Shown here piece by piece: positions 1 through 7,432 of a DNA stretch of 36,617 bases; the stretch's first letter is position 1; each line of letters starts with the position of its first letter. The notes beneath the pieces were generated by a model. It was given only the letters and a program-made list of their open reading frames with translations. It had not been told where the DNA came from and did not search any database. A program made the translations under genes and the position numbers. This DNA comes from an uncultured Pseudomonadota bacterium. GTDB taxonomy: Bacteria > Myxococcota_A > UBA9160 > PR03. The stretch is taken from assembly GCA_900696485.1 (NCBI GenBank), contig CAADGG010000049.1, positions 1-36,617 on the forward strand. Reading direction: 5' to 3'.

Positions 1-662
1 CCACCGCAAGCCGACCACGCATCGATGTCGATCGCGAAGGCGAGCGTCAGCAGCGCGTCGCCCACGCCATTCAGCGTGTCGGTCCGCGAGCCGGAGAACT
101 GGCGCGTCGCGGTCGAGCTGCTGGCGAGCGTGCCGCCGTTGCTCACCGCCAGGTTGAAGGGGTTGCCGTTCGCGTTGAAGCTCACGTTGGTGATGCCGGC
201 GTCTCCGCTTCCCGTCCCGTCGTTCTTGATCGCGAGCAGGCCGAGGATGCTCTGGTCGATGTCGAGGCTCCAGGTCCAGCCGCTCGGCACGTCGATCGTG
301 ACCGGGATGCTGAAACGGATCTCGCCCCGCGTGTACTCCTTGGCTCCGATCGCGGAATCCACCGCGGCGCCGGCGAAGGTCCGGATGTCGACGTCCGCGG
401 TGCCGCTGCCCGTCACGCTCTGCCCGATCCGGATCCCGTTGTTGTCGACCAGGGTCCCGGACTCGTTGCAGAGCTCGTGGTTCTCGTTGCCGACGTAGGC
501 GATGCTGTTCGAGCCGGTCGCCCCGGCGTTGTTCGTGTTGTCGGTTACGCACCGGCTCATGTTATTCGCGCCGCCGACGATCAGGATCGCCGACGCGGGG
601 GCGCTCCCGCCGAGCAGGAGGACGAGACCGAGCAACAGGCTACGAGGGAGGAATGTTTGCAC
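1..662 (-). CDS. Secreted protein of unknown function, partial (C-terminus off left edge)
   Basis: The open frame starts at a GTG (660-662) with GGGAG six bases upstream and stays open for 220 codons to the window edge. The first 25 residues form a clear Sec signal peptide: MQTFLPR, then a leucine-rich core, then an APASA cleavage site. The mature part is rich in Asn, Thr, Ser and Gly, with alternating hydrophobic stretches such as GEIRFSIPVTIDV and ALLTLAFAIDIDA, which suggests a beta-sandwich extracellular or surface protein. It has two early Cys residues (in MSRCVTD and HELCNES) and one near the edge. I do not recognise the family. A C-terminal sorting tag such as PEP-CTERM could exist beyond the edge but cannot be seen. 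Codon use matches the neighbours and the antisense frames look like shadows. Confidence 0.72.
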   Translation of the reverse strand, partial: MQTFLPRSLLLGLVLLLGGSAPASAILIVGGANNMSRCVTDNTNNAGATGSNSIAYVGNENHELCNESGTLVDNNGIRIGQSVTGSGTADVDIRTFAGAAVDSAIGAKEYTRGEIRFSIPVTIDVPSGWTWSLDIDQSILGLLAIKNDGTGSGDAGITNVSFNANGNPFNLAVSNGGTLASSSTATRQFSGSRTDTLNGVGDALLTLAFAIDIDAWSACG

Positions 663-1036
663 GAACGGCTCCCGCCGAGACCCCGCGGGTCTGGCTGTCA
701 ACGAGCCCCTCGCCATGACACCGGCAACACGAAGGCCGCCCACGATTCCGCGGCGGCCCGTCCGGCATATGCCGAGAGCCCCTTCCCGAACGCCCCATGA
801 TGCAAACCCCGCGCCAGTGCCGGGGCGAGCCCGGCCGTGACCCGAAGCAGACCGAAAAACGCAACGAGAGCAGTACGTTGATCGCTCGGCCCGAAGCGAG
901 GTCCGACGTCTGTCGCCGCGGCCCGAACGAGGCGAAGAGAACGCCGATTACTGGATAAGAGAAAATCTTTTCCGTCACGGTCCTGCGGTCAGCCGCGACC
1001 GGCCCCAGGCGGCCGGTTCCGACACGCTTCCGCGTA
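663..1036. other. Intergenic region without a convincing gene
   Basis: This stretch of about 370 bases separates the luxC-type gene from the secreted-protein gene. It holds a GGCCGCC/GGCGGCC hairpin (734-758), a 12-bp perfect palindrome CGGCATATGCCG (763-774), an unusually AT-rich block around 953-972 with a GAAAA/TTTTC dyad, and a hairpin near the luxC stop (998-1017). A minus-strand open frame beginning near 978 has codon use unlike its neighbours and no recognisable motif, so it was not called. The region probably carries the promoter of the secreted-protein gene, but no clear -35/-10 pair was found. Confidence 0.5.
998..1017 (-). terminator. Possible terminator hairpin after the luxC-type gene
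   Basis: ACCGGCC and GGCCGGT form a 7-bp GC stem with a 6-nt loop, 20 bases past the stop of the acyl-CoA reductase gene. No U-tract follows, so it is either a factor-assisted stop or only a 3' stabilising hairpin. Confidence 0.3.
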
Positions 1037-2320
1037 TCAGAGAGTTCGCTCGTCGCTGCTGTGACGCGCGAGGGGTGTCAGCACGCCGAATCCTCCGCGC
1101 GGCCACGCGAGCGGCGGCGTTTGCAGCGCGCCGGGAGCGCAGACGCGCGACGCGCCGAGTTCGAGCAGTCTCGACGCGAGCGCTGCTTCCGCAGCGCCGA
1201 AGCCGGCGATCGCGACGGCGGCAAGGGGTGGATGCCGGCTCTGCAGCGCCGCGACGGCGCACGCCGGATCGGCCGCCGGGTGCACCCGCACGAAGCGGTG
1301 GAGCGGAGCCGGTCGCGGCTGCGCATCGGCTTCGCGAACTACCGTCCAGGACGTCCCCGGCGAGGCGAGCACGCGCACTTGGAGGCCGCCGGCCGCGCGG
1401 ACCTCGGCCTGCGCGCGTTCGTCCACGATGGCGGCGGCCGCCGCCGGGGCGATCCGCCCCCGCGGCATGCTCGTCTCGAGGCGCGCCAAGGCCGCGCCGA
1501 GGGCCTCGGCCACGCGGTCCGCGGCGCCGGCGGCCGGATCGGCCACCGTAACCGACACCGGAGAGAGACAGCCGAGCTGGTCCCAGAGGGCGACGTCGAG
1601 CGCGATCGCGGCGGCATGATGCTCGCACGCCGCGCCGCGCGTGGCCTCCGGCCCGAGCAGGGTCAGCGAGACCCGATGTCCATGCGCGACGAAGCGACGC
1701 GACGGAGCCACGGCGGCCCCGATCGCGGCGACGGCGGCGTCGGATCCAGTGGCGACGACGCAGTCGGCGCGGCCCAGCGCCGCCATGGCCGCGGCATCGT
1801 CGCGACGGAAGTCGACGATCTCGACGCACGCGCCGAGCAGCGGATCGCGCTCGGCGAGCGACCGGGCGAAGAGCCGGGCTGTCGACGGGTCGTAGACGGC
1901 CGGCTTCACCAGCACCGGAGAGCGGAGCGCCAGCGGCGCGAGCAGCGCGACGAGGGCCGGCAGCGGAAGCGCGCCGCCGAGCACGGTGGCCGTGGTCTCG
2001 AACCCGTGCACACGGCGGCGGCCGGTGGCGTCGAGGGTTTCGGGTCCGCCCAGCTCGCTGCGGACCAGTGCGCGCAACGCCGTCCCGGTGTAGCCGGCGA
2101 GTCCGCGCGCCAGACCTTCCCGCAAGGTCTGTGGCGAGAAGCCGGTCGGCTCGGGAAGCTCCGCTGCCAGCGCCGACTGCCACGGCGAATCCGGTGCGGA
2201 CCACGCGTCGAGCACGTCGGCCAGTGCGTCGTGCACGGCCGCGGCGGGCCGCGCGCGCAGCGCCGCGCCGGCCGGCCGCAGCCGCGCGAGGGCGTGCTCG
2301 ACGGCGCCAGCGGCGCTCAT
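1037..2320 (-). CDS. LuxC-type long-chain acyl-CoA/acyl-protein reductase
   Basis: This 427-aa protein is an acyl-CoA reductase of the LuxC family (aldehyde dehydrogenase fold). Known members reduce an acyl group, received as acyl-CoA or from acylated LuxE, to a fatty aldehyde with NADPH through an acyl-Cys intermediate. The sequence shows the family nucleophile context DQLGCLSP, with Cys about 251, preceded by a nucleotide-binding-like half (VLVKPAVYDPSTARLFARSL, then VVATGSDAAVAAIG). It is somewhat shorter than Vibrio LuxC (about 480 aa). The ATG (2318-2320) overlaps the TGA of the LuxE-type gene as ATGA, so the two are translationally coupled in the expected acyl-transfer order. No luciferase genes (luxA/luxB) are nearby, so the aldehyde is not made for light here. 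Family assignment is firm; the substrate chain is unknown. Confidence 0.85.
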   Translation of the reverse strand: MSAAGAVEHALARLRPAGAALRARPAAAVHDALADVLDAWSAPDSPWQSALAAELPEPTGFSPQTLREGLARGLAGYTGTALRALVRSELGGPETLDATGRRRVHGFETTATVLGGALPLPALVALLAPLALRSPVLVKPAVYDPSTARLFARSLAERDPLLGACVEIVDFRRDDAAAMAALGRADCVVATGSDAAVAAIGAAVAPSRRFVAHGHRVSLTLLGPEATRGAACEHHAAAIALDVALWDQLGCLSPVSVTVADPAAGAADRVAEALGAALARLETSMPRGRIAPAAAAAIVDERAQAEVRAAGGLQVRVLASPGTSWTVVREADAQPRPAPLHRFVRVHPAADPACAVAALQSRHPPLAAVAIAGFGAAEAALASRLLELGASRVCAPGALQTPPLAWPRGGFGVLTPLARHSSDERTL

Positions 2321-3471
2321 GCGCCGAACAGCTCGTCGGCGGCCTGCGAGCAGCCGCGGGCCTCGGCGCCGGCCTCCCGTCCCAGCACATCGAAGCCGCC
2401 GGCGAGCGTCCGGCCGAGGTCCGCGGTCTGGATCGCGAGGATGCTGCCGGTGTTGGCGAGGTCGAAGATCTGCACGATGCCGACGGCGCCCGGGGCGGCT
2501 TCTTCGCCGCGCTCCGGATCGAGGATCCGCACGCGTGTCCACGGCGGCGCGAGCTTGCGTCGCGGCGAGCCCGGCAAACACAGAACGGAGTCGTAGAACT
2601 GGGAGGCGAGTTCGGTCATGCCGTACTGGTTGAGGATCCGGTCCGGCGCCACGCCGAGCGACGTCGCGATCGCCTCGTACAACTGCGCGCGCGGCAGCTC
2701 CCGCGCACGGCCCTTGAAGCCGCCGGTCTCCATGACGCGTGATCCAGGGGGCAGGACGAGACGCACACCGCGCGCCGCGAAGGCATCGAGCAGGTGCACG
2801 AAGGCGAAGGCCGTCCCGCACAGCGCCACCGGCACGCCGTCGTCGCAGGCGGCCACGAGCGCTGCGTGCAGCCCGCGCACGTCGAGCGCGCCGTCGCGGA
2901 CGTCGAAGCCGCTGCGTTCGTCACCGAGTTCCCGCAGCACGACGCCGAACATGTGGGACAGCGAGGAATCCGGCGCGTCGTCGGGCGCCGGCGCGAGGAT
3001 CCGCAGCCGGGCGCGGGCGCCGGGTCCGAGATCCGGCAACACCCCGCGCCGGAAGCTCGGCAGCAGCGAGGCTTCGTAGAGCTCGAGCGTGTCGAGAGCC
3101 AGCGCACCGCGCTGGGTCGCCGTCGTCCCGCTGGTGCGAAACACGCGGCAGATGCGCTCGCGGGAGAAGCTGCGCAGCGGCAGTTCCTTGAATGCAGCGG
3201 CGGGAATCGCCGGAATCTCGCTCCAACGCTGGAGGTTCGCCGGCGTGCGACCGCGCGCTTCGCAGAACCGGCGGTACGGGACGCAGTGTTCGAACTGGAA
3301 GCCGAAGAGCGTGCGGGCCAGTTCGTCGAAGCGTTCGTCGTCCGGCGGCGCCGCGTCCTGAGCGGAGAGAGGCTCGCGGAGCCACGCGAGCACGCGCGCA
3401 TCCAGCGCCGCCCGCGCCGGATCGGGTCCCTGCGCTCCGTGGTGTTCCGTCGCTTCCGCGTTCGGAGTCAC
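2317..3471 (-). CDS. LuxE-type acyl-protein synthetase
   Basis: This 384-aa protein belongs to the LuxE branch of the adenylate-forming enzymes, which activate a fatty acid with ATP and pass the acyl group to their own C-terminal Cys for delivery to LuxC. It has the phosphate-binding motif FRTSGTT (about 111-117), a GFKGR segment (251-255), the adenylation motif NQYGMTELASQFYD (about 281-294) and a Cys at about 374, ten residues from the end, matching the C-terminal acylated Cys known in bacterial LuxE. The start is a GTG (3469-3471) sharing bases with the TGA of the aminotransferase gene (GTGA), which decides the start. Its stop overlaps the next gene's ATG. An alternative reading as a phenylacetate-CoA-ligase-like enzyme is less likely, given the terminal Cys and the adjacent LuxC partner. 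Confidence 0.85.
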   Translation of the reverse strand: MTPNAEATEHHGAQGPDPARAALDARVLAWLREPLSAQDAAPPDDERFDELARTLFGFQFEHCVPYRRFCEARGRTPANLQRWSEIPAIPAAAFKELPLRSFSRERICRVFRTSGTTATQRGALALDTLELYEASLLPSFRRGVLPDLGPGARARLRILAPAPDDAPDSSLSHMFGVVLRELGDERSGFDVRDGALDVRGLHAALVAACDDGVPVALCGTAFAFVHLLDAFAARGVRLVLPPGSRVMETGGFKGRARELPRAQLYEAIATSLGVAPDRILNQYGMTELASQFYDSVLCLPGSPRRKLAPPWTRVRILDPERGEEAAPGAVGIVQIFDLANTGSILAIQTADLGRTLAGGFDVLGREAGAEARGCSQAADELFGA

Positions 3472-4757
3472 GCGTCGATGCTCTCGGCGAGCACGTCGAG
3501 CGCCGCCAGCAGCGCCTCGGCCTCGATGTTCAGCGCCGGCGTGACCGACAGCACCTCCCCGCGATCGCCGGAGGGGATCACGATGACGCCGCGGCGCAGC
3601 GCGGCCTGCGAGACGGCCAGTGCCCGGCCGCCCTCGTCGCATTCGATGCCGATCAGCAGGCCGCGTCCACGCACGTCGCGCACGCGTTTGGCGGCGCAGG
3701 CCGGTGCGAGGCGCTCGCGCAGGTGCGCGAGCGCGCGCTCGCCGAGGGCCGCCGCCCGCTCGGCGAGCTGTTCCTCCGCGAGCACGTCCAGGGCGGCGAT
3801 CGCCGCCGCGCAACCGGGGGGGTGGCCGAGAAACGTCTGCGTGTGCAGCGATTCCCCGGTCGATTCCGGCCAGGCGTCCATCACGCCGGCGCGGCCGATA
3901 CATGCCGACAACGGCATGCCGCCGGCCAGTCCCTTGCCGGCGCACAGCAGGTCCGGCACCACGTCCTCGTGGTCGACGGCCCAGGTGCGGCCCGTCCGAC
4001 CGAGTCCGGTGTAGATCTCGTCGGCCAGCAGCAGCCAACCCTCACGATCGCAGAGCGCACGCAGCGCCCGCAGGAAGCCCGCGGGCGGGATGCGTTCGCC
4101 GCCGCGGCCCTGGATCGGTTCCACCAGCACGGCGCCGATCGCGTGCGGGGCGCGGCACGCCACGCGTTCCACGTCGGCGAGGTCGCCGAAACGCGCGAAC
4201 ACGGTCGTGCCGGGGAGCCGGGCGGCGAACGGGTCTCGGAACTCGGGCCGCCAGGTGGTGTCGAGCGCACCGAGCGAGAGTCCGTGGTAGGCGCCCTCGA
4301 ACGCGAGGACACCGGCGTGGCCGGTCGCGAGCAGGGCGGTCTCGAGTGCGGCTTCGACGGCATCCGACCCGGAGGAGCCGAGCACGGCGCGTGCCGGGCC
4401 CGCCCCGGGGAACAGGGCCGTCAGCCGCTCGAGCAACTCCACCTTCACGACGGCTGGATGGACGTCGCCCATGGCGTGCAGCAGCGTCGCACTCTGCTCG
4501 GCGATGGCGGCGACGATCCGCGGGTGGGCGTGGCCGGCGCTCGCGACCCCGAAGCCGGCGCCGAGGTCGACGAAGCGGTTGCCGTCGGCATCCCACACGT
4601 TGGCGCCGGCGGCGCGCTCCCAGAAGATGGGCGGCTCCGGCGCGAGGCACGTGACGTTGCGCGATTCGACGCGCGCCAGCCGAGCGGCCAGCGCGCGGGA
4701 GCGCGGACCCGGCACGTCGTCGAGGAGCGCGGGCGGCAGCGTGCGATGGTGGAGCAC
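3468..4757 (-). CDS. Class III (acetylornithine/GABA-type) PLP aminotransferase
   Basis: This 429-aa protein is a complete fold-type I, class III aminotransferase. Visible marks are GSSGSDAVEAALE (about 127-139, PLP phosphate site), the aromatic YHG stacking motif (157-159), LLLADEIYTGLGRTG (about 242-256, with the Asp that pairs with the pyridine nitrogen) and the Schiff-base Lys in LCAGKGLAGG (about Lys275). Family members move amino groups between omega-amino compounds or aldehydes and keto acids. Because it is the first gene of an operon with LuxE- and LuxC-type enzymes, the aldehyde made by those partners is a natural amine acceptor; this is inference. The GTG start is preceded by a TACATT -10-like hexamer six bases away and no Shine-Dalgarno, suggesting a leaderless mRNA. 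The divergent neighbour is the CDF transporter. Confidence 0.85.
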   Translation of the reverse strand: MLHHRTLPPALLDDVPGPRSRALAARLARVESRNVTCLAPEPPIFWERAAGANVWDADGNRFVDLGAGFGVASAGHAHPRIVAAIAEQSATLLHAMGDVHPAVVKVELLERLTALFPGAGPARAVLGSSGSDAVEAALETALLATGHAGVLAFEGAYHGLSLGALDTTWRPEFRDPFAARLPGTTVFARFGDLADVERVACRAPHAIGAVLVEPIQGRGGERIPPAGFLRALRALCDREGWLLLADEIYTGLGRTGRTWAVDHEDVVPDLLCAGKGLAGGMPLSACIGRAGVMDAWPESTGESLHTQTFLGHPPGCAAAIAALDVLAEEQLAERAAALGERALAHLRERLAPACAAKRVRDVRGRGLLIGIECDEGGRALAVSQAALRRGVIVIPSGDRGEVLSVTPALNIEAEALLAALDVLAESIDA

Positions 4758-4763
4758 GGCCGC

Positions 4764-4886
4764 AATGTAGCGACCGGCGCGAGCAGGCGACGCGCGCGGC
4801 GGCGCGCTCGCGAGGGGGCCGCCGGGGCGCCCGCTGGGCTCCGGCGGAGCGCTCCCGCGGCGGGCGGCGCAGCGACTCCGTATGTT
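4764..4886. promoter_or_regulatory. Divergent promoter region with two start-proximal -10 hexamers
   Basis: On the minus strand TACATT (4769-4764) lies six bases before the aminotransferase GTG. On the plus strand TATGTT (4881-4886) lies eight bases before the CDF transporter ATG. Neither gene has a Shine-Dalgarno sequence. Both fit TANNNT -10 elements of leaderless transcripts. No good -35 boxes were recognised. Confidence 0.4.
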
Positions 4887-4894
4887 CCGCGCCG

Positions 4895-5944
4895 ATGGCT
4901 GCCGTCCACGCTCCCCTGGCCGAACGCCTCGAATACGCCACGCGACTGCGTGCCGGCTGGCTCGCGGTGGCCGCGGGGCTGCTGGTCCTCTCGGTGAAGA
5001 TCCTGGCGTGGCGGCTCACCGGCTCGGCCGCCGTGCTCTCGGATGCGCTCGAGTCGATCGTCAACGTCGTCGCCGGCGCGCTGCTGCTGTTGAGTCTGTA
5101 CATCTCGATGCAGCCTGCGGATCACAATCATCCCTACGGCCACGGGAAGGTCGAGTTCTTCTCGGTGGGCGTCGAGGGGACGCTGATCGCCGTCGCCGCG
5201 CTGTGGATCGCCGTAGAGGCGATCCGCCAACTCGTCGAAGGTCCGCAGCTGCGCAAGCTCGACGTGGGTCTCCTGCTCGTCTCCGGCGCGACGGTCATCA
5301 ACGCAGCGGTGGGTGCGTATCTGATCCGTGTCGGCCGTCGCGCGCACTCGCTGGCGCTGGTCGCCGATGGCGAACACCTGCTGACGGACGTCGTGACGAG
5401 TGTCGGCGTCATCGCGGGCCTCGGGGCGGTCTGGATCTCGGGTTGGGAACTGCTCGATCCACTGGTCGCGCTCGGTGTGGCCGCGCACATCCTCAAGACG
5501 GGCTGGGGCTTGCTGCGCCAGTCCGTGAGCGGGCTGATGGACGAGGCGGATCCGGAGCTGCTGCAAGGGATGGTCGACGCGCTCGAGCAGGAGCGGGAGC
5601 CGTGGTGCATCGACGCCCACAGCCTGCGCGCCTGGCGTTCCGGCTCCACGCAGCACGTCGACCTGCACCTGGTGGTGCCGCGCTACTTCGATGCCGATCG
5701 ACTGCACCGGATCAGCGAGCAGCTCGAGGTCCGACTGCTCGCACCGTCCAGTCTGCCGGGGGAGGCGATCGTCCACTTCGACCCGTGCCGGCCGCGCCAC
5801 TGCTCCGGCTGCGCAGTCGATCCGTGTCCGGTGCGCGCCGCGGCATTCCGCGCGCGCTCTCCGTTCACGCTCGAGCGCGCCACCCGAGGCGACGAGACGC
5901 TCGACACCGGCACACCGATCGAGATCGGCATGGCGGCCGAGTGA
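4895..5944 (+). CDS. Cation diffusion facilitator (CDF) family metal/proton antiporter
   Basis: This 349-aa inner-membrane protein exports divalent metals (Zn, Fe, Mn, Co or Cd) from the cytosol in exchange for protons. About six membrane segments lie in the first 220 residues. The sequence shows the family metal-site motif SDALESIVNV in helix 2 and the matching GEHLLTDVVTS (HxxxD) in helix 5, plus HNHPYGHGKVEFFS in the first cytoplasmic loop. The cytoplasmic C-terminal domain follows (QHVDLHLVVPRYFD). It ends with a Cys-rich stretch, CRPRHCSGCAVDPCP, which is an unusual addition that could bind metal or an Fe-S cluster. The ATG has only a TATGTT hexamer eight bases upstream. Its TGA overlaps the folK GTG. 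Metal specificity cannot be read from sequence. Confidence 0.9.
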   Translation: MAAVHAPLAERLEYATRLRAGWLAVAAGLLVLSVKILAWRLTGSAAVLSDALESIVNVVAGALLLLSLYISMQPADHNHPYGHGKVEFFSVGVEGTLIAVAALWIAVEAIRQLVEGPQLRKLDVGLLLVSGATVINAAVGAYLIRVGRRAHSLALVADGEHLLTDVVTSVGVIAGLGAVWISGWELLDPLVALGVAAHILKTGWGLLRQSVSGLMDEADPELLQGMVDALEQEREPWCIDAHSLRAWRSGSTQHVDLHLVVPRYFDADRLHRISEQLEVRLLAPSSLPGEAIVHFDPCRPRHCSGCAVDPCPVRAAAFRARSPFTLERATRGDETLDTGTPIEIGMAAE

Positions 5945-6477
5945 ACCCGGGCGAGCGCGTCTTCGTGTCGCTCGGCAGCAATCTCGGCGATCGCGAGGCC
6001 CATTTCCGGCTGGCGCTGCAGCGGCTCGCGGCGCTGCCGGAGACCCGGATCGAAGCGCTCTCGCCGGTCTTCGAAACCGATCCGATCGGACCCCCGCCGC
6101 AGGGGCCGTTCTTGAATGCCGTCGTCGAGCTGCGCACCGGTCTGACGCCGCACACCCTGCTCGCATCCCTGCTCGACATCGAGCGTGCGGCCGGCCGCAC
6201 GCGCGCGGGGAGGCGCTGGCTGGCGCGCCCGCTGGACCTCGATCTGGTGCTCTACGGCGAGCGCGTGATCGACGAGCCCGGGCTCTGCGTCCCGCACCCG
6301 CGGCTCGCCGAGCGGCCCTTCGTGCTCGAGCCGTTGTGCGCGCTCGCGCCGGCGCTGTCGCATCCCGGGCTCGGCGTTCGCGTCGATGCGCTCGCGGCCG
6401 GCGTCCGCGACCCGCGCGCCGTGCGTCCCTGGCGCCCGGGCGGGAGGCTGCTGGGAAATCCGCCCGAACGGGCATGA
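5941..6477 (+). CDS. folK: 2-amino-4-hydroxy-6-hydroxymethyldihydropteridine pyrophosphokinase
   Basis: FolK (HPPK), 178 aa, transfers pyrophosphate from ATP to 6-hydroxymethyl-7,8-dihydropterin in folate synthesis. The sequence carries the N-terminal FVSLGSNLGDRE, then SPVFETDPIGPPPQGPFLNAV (a family block), the GRTRAGRRWLARPLDLDLVLYG signature with the Mg-binding Asp pair, and VPHPRLAERPFVLEPL. Length fits the family. The GTG start (5941) overlaps the CDF stop codon as GTGA, so the two genes are coupled, although their functions have no obvious link. No other folate genes lie nearby. Confidence 0.93.
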   Translation: MNPGERVFVSLGSNLGDREAHFRLALQRLAALPETRIEALSPVFETDPIGPPPQGPFLNAVVELRTGLTPHTLLASLLDIERAAGRTRAGRRWLARPLDLDLVLYGERVIDEPGLCVPHPRLAERPFVLEPLCALAPALSHPGLGVRVDALAAGVRDPRAVRPWRPGGRLLGNPPERA

Positions 6478-6507
6478 GCGGCCCCCGGGACGGATTCGCC
6501 TTCGACA

Positions 6508-6566
6508 CGACTGCGCGGCCATCGCAGTCGATAAATAAACAGTTACAGAGTAATGAATAGTAGACT
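6508..6566 (+). promoter_or_regulatory. AT-rich cysH promoter with two dyads (candidate operators)
   Basis: After folK the composition turns abruptly AT-rich. A perfect 8-bp inverted repeat CGACTGCG/CGCAGTCG with a 7-nt loop lies at 6508-6530, and a second dyad TTAC-AGA-GTAA at 6543-6553. A TAGACT -10-like hexamer follows at 6561-6566, the same hexamer seen upstream of the Fur-type and 17014-17748 genes. The first dyad could alternatively be the folK terminator, but it lacks a U-tract. The arrangement suggests a regulated promoter for sulfate assimilation; the regulator is unknown. Confidence 0.45.
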
Positions 6567-6575
6567 TGCCAATCT

Positions 6576-6631
6576 CGCGGCAAAGTCGGAAATTGCCGCG
6601 GGGTGCCAGATGCCGGGAGATCCGGCGGAGG
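6576..6631 (+). promoter_or_regulatory. Structured 5' leader of cysH ending at its Shine-Dalgarno
   Basis: Two hairpins lie between the predicted transcription start and the gene. CGCGGCAA/TTGCCGCG has 8 bp with a 9-nt loop (6576-6600). GCCGG/CCGGC has 5 bp with a 5-nt loop (6612-6626) and directly abuts the GGAGG ribosome-binding site (6627-6631). The first arm can also pair with the upstream GACTTGCC (6563-6570), giving an alternative fold. It does not match any riboswitch consensus I can recall. Confidence 0.4.
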
Positions 6632-6640
6632 ACGCGGAGT

Positions 6641-7432
6641 TTGATCGAACCCGATCTGCTGGAAGACGAAGCCCCCGTCGCTCGGGGTCTCTCGGCGAGC
6701 GTGCTCGCCGAGGTGGAGAGCGGTCGTCTCGAGTCTCTCGATGCGACGGCTTTGCTGCACTGGGCGCTGGCGCGTTTCCATCCGCGACTCGTGCTCTCCT
6801 GCTCTTTCGGCGCCCCTGAGGGCCTCGTGCTGCTCGACTCGATGCTGCGCATCGAGCCGAGTTCGCGGGTCTTCCTGCTCGACACCGGGCGTCTGCCGCA
6901 GGCGACCCATGACCTCGTCGACCGCGTCCGCGAGCGGTACGGCGTGCAGGTCGAGGTGGTCCTCCCCGATGCGCATGCCGTGCAGGACATGGTCCGTCGC
7001 CATGGGCAGAATCTCTTCTATGAATCGGTCGAGCACCGGCGGTGGTGCTGCCGGCTGCGCAAGGTCGAGCCGATGCGGCGCTACTTCGCCGAGGCCGGGA
7101 TCGATGCGTGGGTGGCCGGGCTGCGGCGAGAGCAGGGCGTGACGCGCCGGGATGCGCCGAAGGTCGAGATCGACGTGGCCCATGGCGGGCGGATCAAGAT
7201 CAATCCGCTGGCGGACTGGAGCGAGGAGCAGGTCTGGACCTACGTGCGCGAGCACAACGTCCCGGTGAACCGGCTGCACCGGGAGGGCTATCCGTCCGTG
7301 GGCTGCGATCCGTGCTCGCGCGCGATCCAGCCCGGTGACGACATTCGCGCCGGCCGCTGGTGGTGGGAGAGTGCCGCGACGCGCGAGTGCGGGATCCACG
7401 TGGGAGAGGAAAAGGATGGCTCGGGGATCTGA
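6641..7432 (+). CDS. cysH: Assimilatory adenylylsulfate (APS) reductase, thioredoxin-dependent
   Basis: This protein reduces APS to sulfite in cysteine synthesis. It has the PP-loop-type nucleotide site SCSFGAPEG (about 53-61), DTGRLPQ (81-87), and the four cluster ligands Cys136-Cys137 (RRWCCRLRK) and Cys222/Cys225 (VGCDPCSRA). These mark a [4Fe-4S] enzyme using APS rather than cluster-free PAPS reductase. The C-terminal ECGIH motif carries the catalytic Cys (about 250). I chose the TTG at 6641 (263 aa) because GGAGG lies nine bases upstream; an in-frame ATG at 6566 would place the promoter-proximal leader inside the gene. No cysD/N or sulfite reductase gene follows, so this is a lone sulfur-assimilation gene here. 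Confidence 0.9.
   Translation: MIEPDLLEDEAPVARGLSASVLAEVESGRLESLDATALLHWALARFHPRLVLSCSFGAPEGLVLLDSMLRIEPSSRVFLLDTGRLPQATHDLVDRVRERYGVQVEVVLPDAHAVQDMVRRHGQNLFYESVEHRRWCCRLRKVEPMRRYFAEAGIDAWVAGLRREQGVTRRDAPKVEIDVAHGGRIKINPLADWSEEQVWTYVREHNVPVNRLHREGYPSVGCDPCSRAIQPGDDIRAGRWWWESAATRECGIHVGEEKDGSGI

Noticed and set aside
25..498. Plus-strand open frame at the left edge
   Set aside because: The opposite strand encodes a protein with a clear signal peptide, a ribosome-binding site and natural composition, so the plus frame is its shadow.
640..978. Minus-strand open frame starting VTEKIFSYPVIG
   Set aside because: Codon use differs from all neighbours, the rest is Arg/Gly/Pro-rich, and no ribosome-binding site or motif was found.
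1037..4757. Bioluminescence (lux) operon
   Set aside because: Only LuxC- and LuxE-type genes are present. The luciferase-like gene at 14565 is a distant LLM-family oxidoreductase on the other strand and is not a LuxA/LuxB pair.
6508..6530. Intrinsic terminator of folK
   Set aside because: The 8-bp stem is followed by ATAAATAA rather than a T-run, so it is listed as a dyad in the cysH promoter, with termination only as an alternative.
6508..6640. Known SAM or SAH riboswitch upstream of cysH
   Set aside because: The leader folds into two hairpins but does not show the conserved core of any class I can recall, so I report only a structured leader.
4445..7399. Minus-strand open frame of 984 codons across CDF, folK and cysH
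   Set aside because: It runs antisense through three well-supported genes, and its composition is typical of a reverse-frame shadow.
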